Part shown: piece by piece, positions 8,494 through 16,754 of the stretch
Numbering within the stretch: the stretch's first letter is position 1
Layout of the letters: the number at the start of each line of letters is the position of its first letter
Assembly (NCBI GenBank): GCA_030648035.1
Contig: JAUSII010000092.1
Coordinates: forward strand, 1-59,467
Reading direction: 5' to 3'
Length of the DNA: 59,467 nucleotides
Origin: Deltaproteobacteria bacterium
GTDB taxonomy: Bacteria; UBA10199; SPLOWO2-01-44-7
Position numbers and translations under genes: made by a program
Notes under the pieces: generated by a model
Told to the model about the DNA's origin: nothing
Seen by the model: only the letters and a program-made list of their open reading frames with translations
Databases searched by the model: none

Positions 8494-9063
8494 ATGAACA
8501 GAGATGAAGAAAAAAAGTGGTTGTCAGAATATTTCGATTTATATCAGCAGGCCATTTTTGCAACCGATGTTCGCAAAGAGCTTCTGGAGGTAAAGGAGCT
8601 GTTTCAAAAGTGCCATGGTCAGGGCAAAAAAATCATCTTCATCGGAAACGGTGGGAGTGCCGCGATGGCGAGCCATTGCGCGGTCGATTTTACCAAGAAT
8701 GCCGGCGTCCGCTGTATCAATTTCAATGAAGCGGATCTGATCACCTGTTTTGCCAACGATTTCGGTTATGAGAAATGTTTTCAAAAGGCGCTGGAATTTT
8801 ATGCTGATGCCGGAGACGTGGTGGTGTTGGTCAGCTCCAGCGGAAAGTCGGCCAACATTTTGCGCGCTGGCGAATATGCAAAAGAAGCGGGCCTGACGTT
8901 GGTGACGTTGACCGGTTTTGGAGCCGACTCTCCCCTGGCCGCGCTCGGCAACATCAACTTGTCTCTTAATAGCCGGGCCTACAATGTCATCGAAATGGTC
9001 CACCAAATCTGGTTGTTGGCTATCTGTGATCTGATCATCGGCAAAGCGGAGTATCCGGCCTGA
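8494..9063 (+). CDS. SIS-domain isomerase, GmhA-like (sedoheptulose-7-phosphate isomerase family)
   Basis: A 189-residue protein, the usual length for GmhA. FIGNGGSAAMASH and SSSGKSANILRA are the two sugar-phosphate-binding loops of SIS domains, and a helical N-terminus of about 40 residues matches GmhA. An AGGAGAC Shine-Dalgarno precedes the ATG. GmhA makes D-glycero-heptose 7-phosphate from sedoheptulose 7-phosphate. Here the neighbouring DHQS-like cyclase could use the same substrate pool. Other SIS ketose-aldose isomerases are possible, so I give no symbol. Confidence 0.8.
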   Translation: MNRDEEKKWLSEYFDLYQQAIFATDVRKELLEVKELFQKCHGQGKKIIFIGNGGSAAMASHCAVDFTKNAGVRCINFNEADLITCFANDFGYEKCFQKALEFYADAGDVVVLVSSSGKSANILRAGEYAKEAGLTLVTLTGFGADSPLAALGNINLSLNSRAYNVIEMVHQIWLLAICDLIIGKAEYPA

Positions 9064-9065
9064 TC

Positions 9066-9749
9066 ATGACCCAAGCCATTTCAAAATTTGCCGCACTGGT
9101 GCCCATGAAAGGACATTCGGAGCGGGTTCCCAACAAGAATTTGCGCCTTTTTGGGAAAAAGCCCCTCTATCATCATATTGTTGGTACTCTTTTGCAATGC
9201 CCCCATGTCGATTGTGTCTACATTAATACCGACAGCCCGCAGATCGCATCGGATGTTGCTCAAAATTTTAAGGACCGAGTTCGTCTGATTCAGAGACCCA
9301 AAGAAATCTGCGGTGATTTTGTCTCCATGAATGTGGTGATCAATCATGACCTGTCGCAGGTGGAAGGAAAATATTTTTTGCAGACCCACAGCACGAATCC
9401 GCTTTTAAAACCCGAAACAGTCACTCGTGCGATTGAAACTTTTTTGAGCCATCCAGAGTCGGATTCTCTCTTTGGCGTCAACCCGTTTCATGGCCGATTT
9501 TACGATGCAAAAGGAGATCCCATCAATCATAATCCCGAAGAGATGTTGCGAACGCAGGACTTGCCGCCTCTTTTCGAGGAGAATTCCAACTTGTATCTTT
9601 TTTCGAGGGAGTCTTTTATTAAAACAGGACGAAGAATAGGAAAGCGTCCGATCTTGCACCCCGTTTCCAAACTTGAGAGCATTGACATCGATACCGAAGA
9701 AGATTTTAAACTGGCGACGTTTGTTTATGAATACCTCAAAACAACTTAA
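9066..9749 (+). CDS. CMP-sugar cytidylyltransferase (NeuA/KdsB superfamily)
   Basis: A 227-residue protein that begins with a nucleotide-binding loop variant, ALVPMKGHSERVPNKN (classical form IPARGGSKGIPxKN). It continues with INTDSPQIA, HSTNPLLKP and a C-terminal SIDIDTEEDFKLA, all typical of acylneuraminate cytidylyltransferases. It activates an ulosonic or other sugar acid with CTP. Its end overlaps the following HpaI-type aldolase by 23 bp, a close pairing that suggests the aldolase makes its substrate. A PMKG loop in place of PARG may reflect a different substrate class. Confidence 0.85.
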   Translation: MTQAISKFAALVPMKGHSERVPNKNLRLFGKKPLYHHIVGTLLQCPHVDCVYINTDSPQIASDVAQNFKDRVRLIQRPKEICGDFVSMNVVINHDLSQVEGKYFLQTHSTNPLLKPETVTRAIETFLSHPESDSLFGVNPFHGRFYDAKGDPINHNPEEMLRTQDLPPLFEENSNLYLFSRESFIKTGRRIGKRPILHPVSKLESIDIDTEEDFKLATFVYEYLKTT

Positions 9750-10503
9750 AGAAAAAATAAAGAGGGGTGAGGTCACGGTCGGCTCCTGGCTGACGATTCC
9801 CAGCCCCGAAATAGCCGAGGTGATGGCCGGTCTCGATTTCGACTGGTTGACGATCGATTTGGAGCATTCTGTGATCGACTTCTCCACGGCCCAGGCGATG
9901 ATTCGCGCCATCGACTTGACGGGAAAGGCACCGCTGGTGCGCGTGGGGGTGAACGATCCCACCATTATAAAACGGGTGATGGATGCAGGGGCACACGGTG
10001 TCATTGTTCCAATGGTCAACTCGGCCGCAGAAGCAGAGGCCGCTGTATCTGCCGTCAAATATTCGCCGAAGGGGACCCGGGGGGTGGGGCTTGGTCGCGC
10101 GCAAGGATACGGAACCGCGTTTGAAAAATATAAAGGCTGGGTGAATGAGGGGAGTGTCGTGATTGTCCAGATTGAGCACATTCAGGCGGTAAAAAATATT
10201 GAGGAGATTTTATCGGTCGAAGGGGTAGACGGATTCATGGTCGGTCCCTATGATCTTTCCTCTTCGCTTGGAGTGCCCGGTGAATTTCAGCATCCGGAAG
10301 TTTTGAAGGCGATGGATAAAATCCGTTCGGCCTTCGACAAGTCCAAAGCTCTCCCCGGCTTTCATGTGATTGCCCCCGATCCGAATCAGGTCTTTGATAA
10401 AATCAGGGAAGGTTTTCGTTTTATCGCCTACAGCCTTGATACTTTGCTACTGGCAGAAACTTGCAAAGCGGGTCTTATGAAGATCCATTCGTTCCATCGT
10501 TAA
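9727..10503 (+). CDS. HpcH/HpaI-type class II pyruvate aldolase (first of two)
   Basis: The start is ATG 9727, inside the preceding gene; 258 residues, normal for the HpaI family. DLEHSVIDF, GVIVPMVNSAAEAE, GTRGVGLGRAQGYG, the metal-ligand Glu in VQIEHIQAV and MVGPYDLSSSLG match the family signatures. These enzymes reversibly join pyruvate (or a related 2-oxo acid) to an aldehyde to give 2-keto-3-deoxy acids. Adjacent to a CMP-sugar synthetase, it may build or degrade an ulosonic acid. A close paralogue is at 37690-38457, also near a cytidylyltransferase. Confidence 0.87.
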   Translation: MNTSKQLKEKIKRGEVTVGSWLTIPSPEIAEVMAGLDFDWLTIDLEHSVIDFSTAQAMIRAIDLTGKAPLVRVGVNDPTIIKRVMDAGAHGVIVPMVNSAAEAEAAVSAVKYSPKGTRGVGLGRAQGYGTAFEKYKGWVNEGSVVIVQIEHIQAVKNIEEILSVEGVDGFMVGPYDLSSSLGVPGEFQHPEVLKAMDKIRSAFDKSKALPGFHVIAPDPNQVFDKIREGFRFIAYSLDTLLLAETCKAGLMKIHSFHR

Positions 10504-10509
10504 TCCATA

Positions 10510-11505
10510 ATGAAAAATCCGATTAAAATTGCTGTTTATGGAACCGGAAGTATCGGCATGCGTCATCTTGAGGTGTTAAAGAGCATGGAAGGGATTGAAC
10601 CAATTGCAATTTCGAAGAGGCCCGGGAGATTTAAAAATCTTGAGGATATGGGATACAAGACCGCTCCCGATTTAGAGTCGGCGGCCAGGCTGGGTGTCGA
10701 ACTCTGCATTGTGGCGACCGACACCGCCTGCCATCTTCAAGACGGGCTTTGTGCCCTGGAATTGGGGATGGATGTTTTGATGGAAAAACCTCTCGCCAAA
10801 AATAGTTTGGAGGGTGCCGATCTGTTGAAGGCCTCCAAAAAAATGAAAAAAAAGATTTTTGTAGGGTGTGTGTTGCGGCAGGCTCAAGCCCTGAATATTT
10901 TTTGCGAGAAATTGCCTCAAGTCGGCAAAATTCATTCGGTCCATATTGAGTGCCAGTCCTATCTCCCCGATTGGAGAAAAGACCACCCCTATCGTGATTC
11001 TTATTCGGCGCGCAAAGAAGAAGGGGGCGTCTTGAGAGATCTGATCCACGAAATTGATTATGCCGGATCTATTTTTGGTTGGCCGGAAAAGTTGGAGGGG
11101 CATTTGGCGAATCTTGGAGTCTTGGGGATTGAGGCCGAAGAGAGAGCTGACTTGAGATGGGAAACAAAAGAAGGGGTGAGTGTTTTAATTTGCCTTGATT
11201 ACCTGACGAGAGTCCCCAGAAGAAAAATGAGGGCTTGTGGTGAAAAGGGAACTATCACATGGGACGGTATTCAAAAGACGGTTTTGCTGACGATCATTCA
11301 TCAAGATCCTCAATTGTTTGAAGCCCCCGAAGAAAACAATGCTCTCTATGCAAAACAGGCGATGGCTTTTATGGAGGCCTGTTTGCAGGGGAGTGCCACA
11401 AAGCTCGCAGACGGTGAGGAGGGGTTCAAAGCACTGGCCATCTGCGATGCGGCACGGTTGTCGTCACAATCACAAAAAACAGAAGTGGTTCATTATAAAA
11501 ATTAA
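10510..11505 (+). CDS. Gfo/Idh/MocA family oxidoreductase
   Basis: A 331-residue protein. AVYGTGSIGMRH near residue 8 is the Rossmann loop, MEKPLAKN contains the family's catalytic-type Lys, and LRDLIHEIDYAGSIFG corresponds to the substrate-binding helix. It resembles the protein at 50005 (shared LP.WR....YR..YS and HEIDY), so these two form another paralogous pair. It starts 6 bp after the aldolase and lies before the cyclase-family hydrolase. It is presumably a dehydrogenase acting on the same sugar acid or its precursor. Confidence 0.83.
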   Translation: MKNPIKIAVYGTGSIGMRHLEVLKSMEGIEPIAISKRPGRFKNLEDMGYKTAPDLESAARLGVELCIVATDTACHLQDGLCALELGMDVLMEKPLAKNSLEGADLLKASKKMKKKIFVGCVLRQAQALNIFCEKLPQVGKIHSVHIECQSYLPDWRKDHPYRDSYSARKEEGGVLRDLIHEIDYAGSIFGWPEKLEGHLANLGVLGIEAEERADLRWETKEGVSVLICLDYLTRVPRRKMRACGEKGTITWDGIQKTVLLTIIHQDPQLFEAPEENNALYAKQAMAFMEACLQGSATKLADGEEGFKALAICDAARLSSQSQKTEVVHYKN

Positions 11506-11509
11506 TTTT

Positions 11510-12157
11510 ATGCAAACGCTGATCGATATTTCGGTCCCCATTACTGAAAATATGGCCGTCTGGCCGGGTGCTCCCAGGACGGAGATCGGCTTTCGGCGTT
11601 CGATGGCGAAGGGGGACAAAAGCAACAACAGCAATCTTTTCATGAATTGCCACACCGGCACGCATGTGGATGCTCCGTTGCATTTTGTGGCGGATGGCAC
11701 TGCTGTGGAACAGATGTTGCTCGACAGCATGATTGGAGAGGCCTTTGTTGTCGACCTGTCAGCCCATCCAGAAATTGAAACCGATGATTTGGAAAAATTG
11801 TGGCCCCGTCGTCCGGTCAAGCGGGTATTGCTCAAGACAAGAAACTCCGCTTTATGGGAAACCAGAAGTCACGAGTTCGTAAGCGATTATTGTGCCTTGT
11901 CTCAAAAGGCCGCAGAATGGTTTTTGGAAAAAAGAGTGGCCTTGATTGGCATCGATTACCTCTCCATTCAAAAATTTGGCGATTCCCCGATTGTTCACGA
12001 ACTTCTTTTGAGCGCCGGGGTTGTGATTTTGGAAGGGATCAATTTGTCTGATGTGAACCAGGGATTTTATGAACTTTTTTGTCTTCCTCTGAATCTGGTC
12101 GGCGCGGAAGGCGCCCCGGCGCGGGCTGTTTTAAAATATACCGGAGAACCTATATGA
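11510..12157 (+). CDS. Cyclase-family hydrolase (kynurenine-formamidase-like)
   Basis: The start is ATG 11510, giving 215 residues; the ORF-track start lies inside the upstream gene. HTGTHVDAPLHF is the diagnostic HxGTHxDxPxH zinc-binding motif of the cyclase/arylformamidase family, and IGIDYLSIQ with HELLL follows as in bacterial members. The family hydrolyses N-formyl amides and some cyclic substrates. Tryptophan catabolism is unlikely in this setting. Hydrolysis of a formamido or lactone form of a sugar intermediate is an inference only. Confidence 0.8.
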   Translation: MQTLIDISVPITENMAVWPGAPRTEIGFRRSMAKGDKSNNSNLFMNCHTGTHVDAPLHFVADGTAVEQMLLDSMIGEAFVVDLSAHPEIETDDLEKLWPRRPVKRVLLKTRNSALWETRSHEFVSDYCALSQKAAEWFLEKRVALIGIDYLSIQKFGDSPIVHELLLSAGVVILEGINLSDVNQGFYELFCLPLNLVGAEGAPARAVLKYTGEPI

Positions 12158-13209
12158 CTTTAGACAACTCCCCCATTGTGCGCGAGGGACAGCTTCTCGA
12201 AAGAGCCATCTTTGTCGGAGGGTTGGGTGGGTGCGGAAAAACAATGCTGACGGCGATCATCGGTGGCTTTGACCGGGTGGAGATACAAAAATACAACTAT
12301 GTGATTGAAAATATATGCACCTTGCATCGGCTGGGCAAAGTGGGTGATGACGTGGCCTTTGCCATGATCCGGATGCAGACTGATCTCGACATTTATAACA
12401 TGATGATGTCGAGAGAGACAAATTTCAGATTCAGCGATTTGTCTTCTGTTTTTAAAAATCCCGGCAAATGGCGCTATTTCCGCCGCCTTTTTCAGGCCGG
12501 TGATGATGCCATTGTGGATCGGGTGAAAAATGAGCGCCCCATTTTGCATATCACCTTTCATGATCTGCTCCAGCACAGTCATCCTCTCTTGAAAGCGCTG
12601 GGCGAAAAGGCGAGGCTGTTGGAGCTGGTTCGGCACCCTTTGTATATGATCAAACAATGGTATAAAAATGTTGAGCAGTTCTACGACAACACTTTTAATC
12701 CGAGAGAATTTTCCATCCGCTTTCTTTATAAACAAAATTCTCTCCCCTGGTTTGTTTCGGGATGGGAAGAGGAATATTTGAAGATCACCAACAAAATGGA
12801 CCGGGTGATTTATATGATGCGCCATCATATTGAGGAGAGCAAACGATGCTATGAGGCGCTTTCCGAAAATGAGAAAAAACAGGTGATGATTATTTCTTTT
12901 GAGAATTTTGTCAAAAATCCGTGGGCCGACTTGGAAAAACTGGAGCATTTTCTGGACTCCAAAGTGACGAAGCGGACCTTGAAAGAATTGAAGAGGCAAA
13001 ACATTCCCCGAAAAATGCTGGCAGACGGGATCAACCTGAAAGTGTATCGAAAATACGGTTGGAAACCCTCTGATAAAAGACTTGGCGAGGCTGGGGAGCT
13101 TCAGGAAAGACGAAATTTTGCCGAAGAAAGAGCCAGCAGTGAAGGGATGCGCGTTTTGGACGCAATGTCAGCAAATTATGAAAAGGAATACTTTGACAGA
13201 AAAATCTAG
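12154..13209 (+). CDS. Sulfotransferase-like P-loop protein
   Basis: The start is ATG 12154 (4-bp overlap), 351 residues. GGLGGCGKTML at about residue 22 is a P-loop equivalent to the 5'-phosphosulfate loop, and ELVRHPLYMIKQWY near residue 160 resembles the 3'-phosphate-binding RxPxxxxxSxY motif with Gln for Ser. IISFENFVKNP then matches the late YExL..NP-type motif. It would use PAPS to sulfate a sugar. A non-sulfotransferase P-loop kinase cannot be excluded. The long charged C-terminus has no assigned role. Confidence 0.6.
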   Translation: MTLDNSPIVREGQLLERAIFVGGLGGCGKTMLTAIIGGFDRVEIQKYNYVIENICTLHRLGKVGDDVAFAMIRMQTDLDIYNMMMSRETNFRFSDLSSVFKNPGKWRYFRRLFQAGDDAIVDRVKNERPILHITFHDLLQHSHPLLKALGEKARLLELVRHPLYMIKQWYKNVEQFYDNTFNPREFSIRFLYKQNSLPWFVSGWEEEYLKITNKMDRVIYMMRHHIEESKRCYEALSENEKKQVMIISFENFVKNPWADLEKLEHFLDSKVTKRTLKELKRQNIPRKMLADGINLKVYRKYGWKPSDKRLGEAGELQERRNFAEERASSEGMRVLDAMSANYEKEYFDRKI

Positions 13210-13210
13210 A

Positions 13211-13936
13211 ATGTTGGCGGTGATTCCTGCAAGAGGGGGCTCCAAAGGTTTGCCAGGGAAAAATATCCGCCCCTTTTCCGGAATTCCGCTGATTGCCCAT
13301 TCCATTTTAATGGCCAAGATGGCTCCAGAAATTGATCGGGTCATTGTGAGTACGGATGATGCGAAGATTGCCGAGGCGGCGAAAAAATTTGGCGCTGATC
13401 TTCCTTTTATGCGCCCGGCAGAATTGGCAAAAGATGACACTCCGATGTGGCCGGTACTTCGCCACGCACTTCAAATGGTGGAAGAAGGGAATGAAAAATT
13501 CAAATATCTTTTGCTTCTCGATCCGACTTCGCCTGGGAGAATTCCCGCAGATATTACCGGTGCGCTGGAAAAATTGGAGCAAAACCCGGACGCCGTCGGC
13601 ATCGTCGGTGTTTCCAAGCCTGAATTCAATCCGATTTGGCATTGCGTGGTGGAAAAAGAGGGGTGGATGGAACTTTTGATAAAGGGGGGTGGTAGCGCTT
13701 ATGGCCGTCGTCAGGATGTCCCCCCCGTCTATCGGATCAACGCTTCGTTGTATATATGGAAAACCTCTTTTATCCGTCAATGCAGTGAAAATTGGCTTGA
13801 AAATGGGAAGCATCTTCTTTATGAAATTCCGGAAGTCCGTGCTATCCACATTGACGATCTCCACGAATTTGAGCGGGCGGAGTTGCTTCTTAAACATAAT
13901 TTGATCTTTTTTCCATGGCTGACACAAACACTTTAA
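13211..13936 (+). CDS. legF: CMP-N-acylneuraminate/legionaminate cytidylyltransferase
   Basis: The start is ATG 13211 (241 residues), one base past the previous stop; an in-frame ATG at 13178 would add 11 residues. AVIPARGGSKGLPGKNIRP is the textbook NeuA nucleotide-binding signature. STDDAKIA, LLDPTSPGR and the C-terminal IHIDDLHEFERAE follow as in PtmB/LegF proteins. It activates a nonulosonic acid with CTP. Genes for LegG-, LegI-, PtmE- and LegC-like enzymes follow within 11 kb, so legionaminic acid or a derivative is the likely substrate. Confidence 0.85.
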   Translation: MLAVIPARGGSKGLPGKNIRPFSGIPLIAHSILMAKMAPEIDRVIVSTDDAKIAEAAKKFGADLPFMRPAELAKDDTPMWPVLRHALQMVEEGNEKFKYLLLLDPTSPGRIPADITGALEKLEQNPDAVGIVGVSKPEFNPIWHCVVEKEGWMELLIKGGGSAYGRRQDVPPVYRINASLYIWKTSFIRQCSENWLENGKHLLYEIPEVRAIHIDDLHEFERAELLLKHNLIFFPWLTQTL

Positions 13937-14853
13937 ATCTGTCTATTCCGTTCAAAGTTTCTCTTCCGCGAAGAATTCTGAAAAGAATTCGGGATGGGGG
14001 ACTTTTCAAATTTATCGTTTACACGTTTTTATTCCGCATCCTCGGTGATTCAAAAATAAGAAACCGGATGATCCGTTTTTTCAGGATGTGTGCGACCCGT
14101 TTGGGCATTTCGCAATGGGCCACACGAGTCAATGGTGTTCGAATATGGGTGGATCCCCGTGATTTTTGGGTCATGCGTGAATATGTTCTCAAGCCCAGAT
14201 ATAATCACGAAGAGATTGATCTGGTGCGTCGGTTGATACCACGCACGTTTGATATGATTGATATCGGTGCCAATTACGGGGTTTGGTCCTTTTCTTTGGA
14301 GAGTCATTTTTCAAAGATTTTTCTTATTGAGCCCAATCCGGATTGTGTGCGGTGCATTCAGAAAACGATAGCCGATCATCAATGGCCCCACCTTCGATTT
14401 GTTCCCGGAGCTTTGTCGGACAAAGACGGGGAGACCCTCTTTTTCCCCTCCAAAGATCATGCCGCTGATGGCAGAATTTATGATGCCAAAGATACCGGTC
14501 GTATGGGTGGCCTCTCTGTCAAGACGTTCTCTTTTGAAACATTTATTCGGGAATGCCGGTTAAAAAATCCCCGTCTGTTTATTAAAATGGATGTTCAGGG
14601 AGCGGAGCCCGGCATCATAAAAGGGATTGCCCCATTATTGGCCATATCAAAGGACATCCTTTTATACAGCGAATGTCAGGATGACATATTAAGATCGGCC
14701 GGATCCAGTGCGGATGAATATTTTGATCTTTTGAGCCGGTTTAATATAAAGCCGGTGGATGCTTTGGATTCTTTCAAAATAAAAGACTGGGCTTTTGCCA
14801 AAAATCTTGTTGCTCAAAAGAAAGCAAATTTATGGTTCCGATATCAGGCATGA
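13915..14853 (+). CDS. FkbM family SAM-dependent methyltransferase
   Basis: A 312-residue protein whose ATG lies 22 bp inside the preceding gene. The SAM-binding region DMIDIGANYGVWSF with IEPNPDCVRC, and the late FIKMDVQGAEPGIIKG, are FkbM hallmarks. The basic N-terminus (residues 10-50) has no predicted function. FkbM enzymes O-methylate polyketides and sugars. Here it most likely methylates a hydroxyl of the nonulosonic acid or of the assembled glycan. It is the first of three FkbM genes in the window. Confidence 0.85.
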   Translation: MADTNTLNLSIPFKVSLPRRILKRIRDGGLFKFIVYTFLFRILGDSKIRNRMIRFFRMCATRLGISQWATRVNGVRIWVDPRDFWVMREYVLKPRYNHEEIDLVRRLIPRTFDMIDIGANYGVWSFSLESHFSKIFLIEPNPDCVRCIQKTIADHQWPHLRFVPGALSDKDGETLFFPSKDHAADGRIYDAKDTGRMGGLSVKTFSFETFIRECRLKNPRLFIKMDVQGAEPGIIKGIAPLLAISKDILLYSECQDDILRSAGSSADEYFDLLSRFNIKPVDALDSFKIKDWAFAKNLVAQKKANLWFRYQA

Positions 14854-15587
14854 AAACAATCCAACAACTCATGAATTTGAAAGGCCGCAAAGCCCTGGTG
14901 ACAGGGGGCAAGGGATTTATTGGAAGGGCCGTTTGCGAAACGCTTCAAGAACTGGAGGCCCAGGTCAAAATTCTGGATCTTCCGGAATGCGATTTAAAGG
15001 ATGAAAAAGCCACGCGTGATTTTGTGCAGAACGCCATCACCGAAATGAAGGGGCTCGACATATTGATCCACTGCGCCGCTTATGTCGGGACCACAAAGCT
15101 TCCCGGGTGGTCGTCTCCGTTTGAAGAACAGACCGTCAAAGCATGGGATGAGGCTTTGCGGGTGAATGTGACCTCCGCTTTTGTTGCGGTGCAGGAAGCC
15201 AAAAAAGCGCTAGAGGCCTCCGGGTGCGGTTCAGTTATTTTATTTAATTCCATTTACGGCGTTGTCGGTCCCGATATGCGTTTGTATGAAGGGACCGAGA
15301 TGCACAATCCGGTGGCTGGGGGTGTTTCAAAAGGAGGGTTGCTTCAATTGAGCCGTTACCTGTCAACGATACTGGCCCCCAAAGTTCGTGTGAATACGAT
15401 TTCGCCAGGGGGTGTCTGGAGAAAACAGCCGGAGGGTTTTCAGGAACGTTATGTCGCGCGCACGCCCTTAAAAAGAATGGCTACCGAAGAGGACATGAAA
15501 GGGGCTGTCGCCTATCTGGCCAGTGATTTGTCACGTTACGTTACCGGCCATAATCTGATGGTCGATGGAGGGTGGACAACATGGTAG
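14850..15587 (+). CDS. PtmA-like SDR lacking the catalytic tyrosine
   Basis: The start is ATG 14850 (ATGA overlap), 245 residues. TGGKGFIGRA is the cofactor loop and NSIYGVVGPD carries the active-site Ser. The segment NPVAGGVSKGG aligns with the NPxAYGASKGG of PtmA-type reductases, so the residue four before the catalytic Lys is Gly instead of Tyr. That change (codon GGG) should impair classical SDR chemistry. The gene lies between legF-like and legG-like genes, as ptmA lies near ptmB in Campylobacter flagellin glycosylation loci. It may be inactive, structural or altered in function. Confidence 0.8.
   Translation: MKTIQQLMNLKGRKALVTGGKGFIGRAVCETLQELEAQVKILDLPECDLKDEKATRDFVQNAITEMKGLDILIHCAAYVGTTKLPGWSSPFEEQTVKAWDEALRVNVTSAFVAVQEAKKALEASGCGSVILFNSIYGVVGPDMRLYEGTEMHNPVAGGVSKGGLLQLSRYLSTILAPKVRVNTISPGGVWRKQPEGFQERYVARTPLKRMATEEDMKGAVAYLASDLSRYVTGHNLMVDGGWTTW
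15567..15572 (+). promoter_or_regulatory. Shine-Dalgarno GGAGGG inside the SDR gene, deciding the legG start
   Basis: GGAGGG from the Asp-Gly-Gly codons of the upstream SDR lies 8 nt before ATG 15581. It favours that ATG over the GTG at 15572 used by the ORF track. Same position and spacing as at 6418. Confidence 0.7.
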
Positions 15588-16747
15588 CAACGCCATATCG
15601 GATTCTGCTGGTGTCCAGCACCCGTGCCGATCTCGGCTATTTGCGGTTTGTCATCAAGGCCCTGCAAAAAAATCCGAATTTTAAAATTATTGTGACGGCC
15701 ACTTGCATGCATCTGGCTGCCTCTTCTGGAAAGACCATTCGTGAGTTTGAAGAGTTGGGCATTGAGGTGGATGAAAAGGTTGAGATGCTCCTCGATTCTG
15801 ATTCTCCCGCCGGTATCGCCAAATCAATGGGTATGGGCATTCTGGGCTTTGCTGATCTCCTCGATCGGGTTCGGCCGCAGGCGGTGATGGTCATGGGAGA
15901 TCGCTTTGAAATTTTGTCGGTCGCCGCCGCATGTCTCCCTTTTGCAATTCCGGTCATTCATTTTTCGGGAGGTGATCTCACGGAAGGGGTGATCGATGAT
16001 GCCATTCGTCACGCGGTCACCAAACTGAGTCATTTTCATTTTCCGGCAACAGAAGTGCATGCAAAACGTTTGCAACAAATGGGAGAGGAATCGTGGCGCA
16101 TTCGTGCGGTGGGCGAGCCCGCTCTCGAATTCTTAAGTCAGGAAACGCTTCTGACAAAAAAAGAATTGGAAAAAGATCTGGGATTTGCATTGGAGGATTC
16201 CACTCTGTTGGTGACCTTTCATCCAGAGACACTCGAAGCGGGAGACTCAAAGAGGCAAGTGGCCATTCTCACCCAAACCCTCTCCAAACTGTCTCTCCCG
16301 ACCATTATCACCGGTCCCAATGTCGACACCGGTTCTTCCGTCATTCGCGAAACGCTCAAAAATTTTGCAAAACAAAATCCGAAGACCCTTTATGTGGAAA
16401 ATCTTGGGCACAAAAGATATTTGAGTCTTTTGCAGTTTGTCGGTGCCCTGCTTGGAAATTCCTCGAGTGGTATTGTGGAGGCACCTTCTTTTTCACTTCC
16501 GGTGGTCAACCTTGGAACGCGGCAGAATGGGAGAATCAAGGGGGTCAACATTATCGATACGCCGATTGAAACAGAACGGATCATGTCTGCGGTGGAAAAG
16601 GCTCTCTCCGGGGACTTCAAAAAAACCCTGGTGGGGATGCAAAATCCCTATGGCGATGGCAATACCAGCGCTCGTGTTGAGGAAGCCCTGCTGGAATGGA
16701 TCCCCCGTTCTGCTGAAGCACTGCACAAGAAATTTACAGAAAAGTAG
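15581..16747 (+). CDS. legG: Hydrolysing UDP/GDP-sugar 2-epimerase (NeuC/LegG type)
   Basis: A 388-residue GT-B-fold epimerase. VMGDRFEIL, HFSGGDLTEGVIDDAIRHA and KLSHFHF match the first half of the hydrolysing 2-epimerase signature, and GNSSSGIVEAPSFSLPVVNLG with RQNGR matches the second. NeuC/LegG enzymes remove the nucleotide and invert C2, giving the free manno-configured sugar used by the NeuB-type synthase. Start ATG 15581 is supported by GGAGGG. The gene belongs to a contiguous legionaminate-type set, so LegG is preferred over NeuC, but substrate specificity is inferred. Confidence 0.88.
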   Translation: MVATPYRILLVSSTRADLGYLRFVIKALQKNPNFKIIVTATCMHLAASSGKTIREFEELGIEVDEKVEMLLDSDSPAGIAKSMGMGILGFADLLDRVRPQAVMVMGDRFEILSVAAACLPFAIPVIHFSGGDLTEGVIDDAIRHAVTKLSHFHFPATEVHAKRLQQMGEESWRIRAVGEPALEFLSQETLLTKKELEKDLGFALEDSTLLVTFHPETLEAGDSKRQVAILTQTLSKLSLPTIITGPNVDTGSSVIRETLKNFAKQNPKTLYVENLGHKRYLSLLQFVGALLGNSSSGIVEAPSFSLPVVNLGTRQNGRIKGVNIIDTPIETERIMSAVEKALSGDFKKTLVGMQNPYGDGNTSARVEEALLEWIPRSAEALHKKFTEK

Positions 16748-16754
16748 TTCTTTC

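Noticed and set aside
8494-9063. Firm gmhA assignment
   Set aside because: SIS family is clear, but no HldE/GmhB neighbours support LPS heptose synthesis, so only GmhA-like is claimed.
12160-12999. Antisense ORF (279 aa, - strand)
   Set aside because: Opposite the sulfotransferase-like gene; no domain pattern.
15572-15574. GTG 15572 as start of the epimerase gene
   Set aside because: It overlaps the Shine-Dalgarno; ATG 15581 has ideal spacing.
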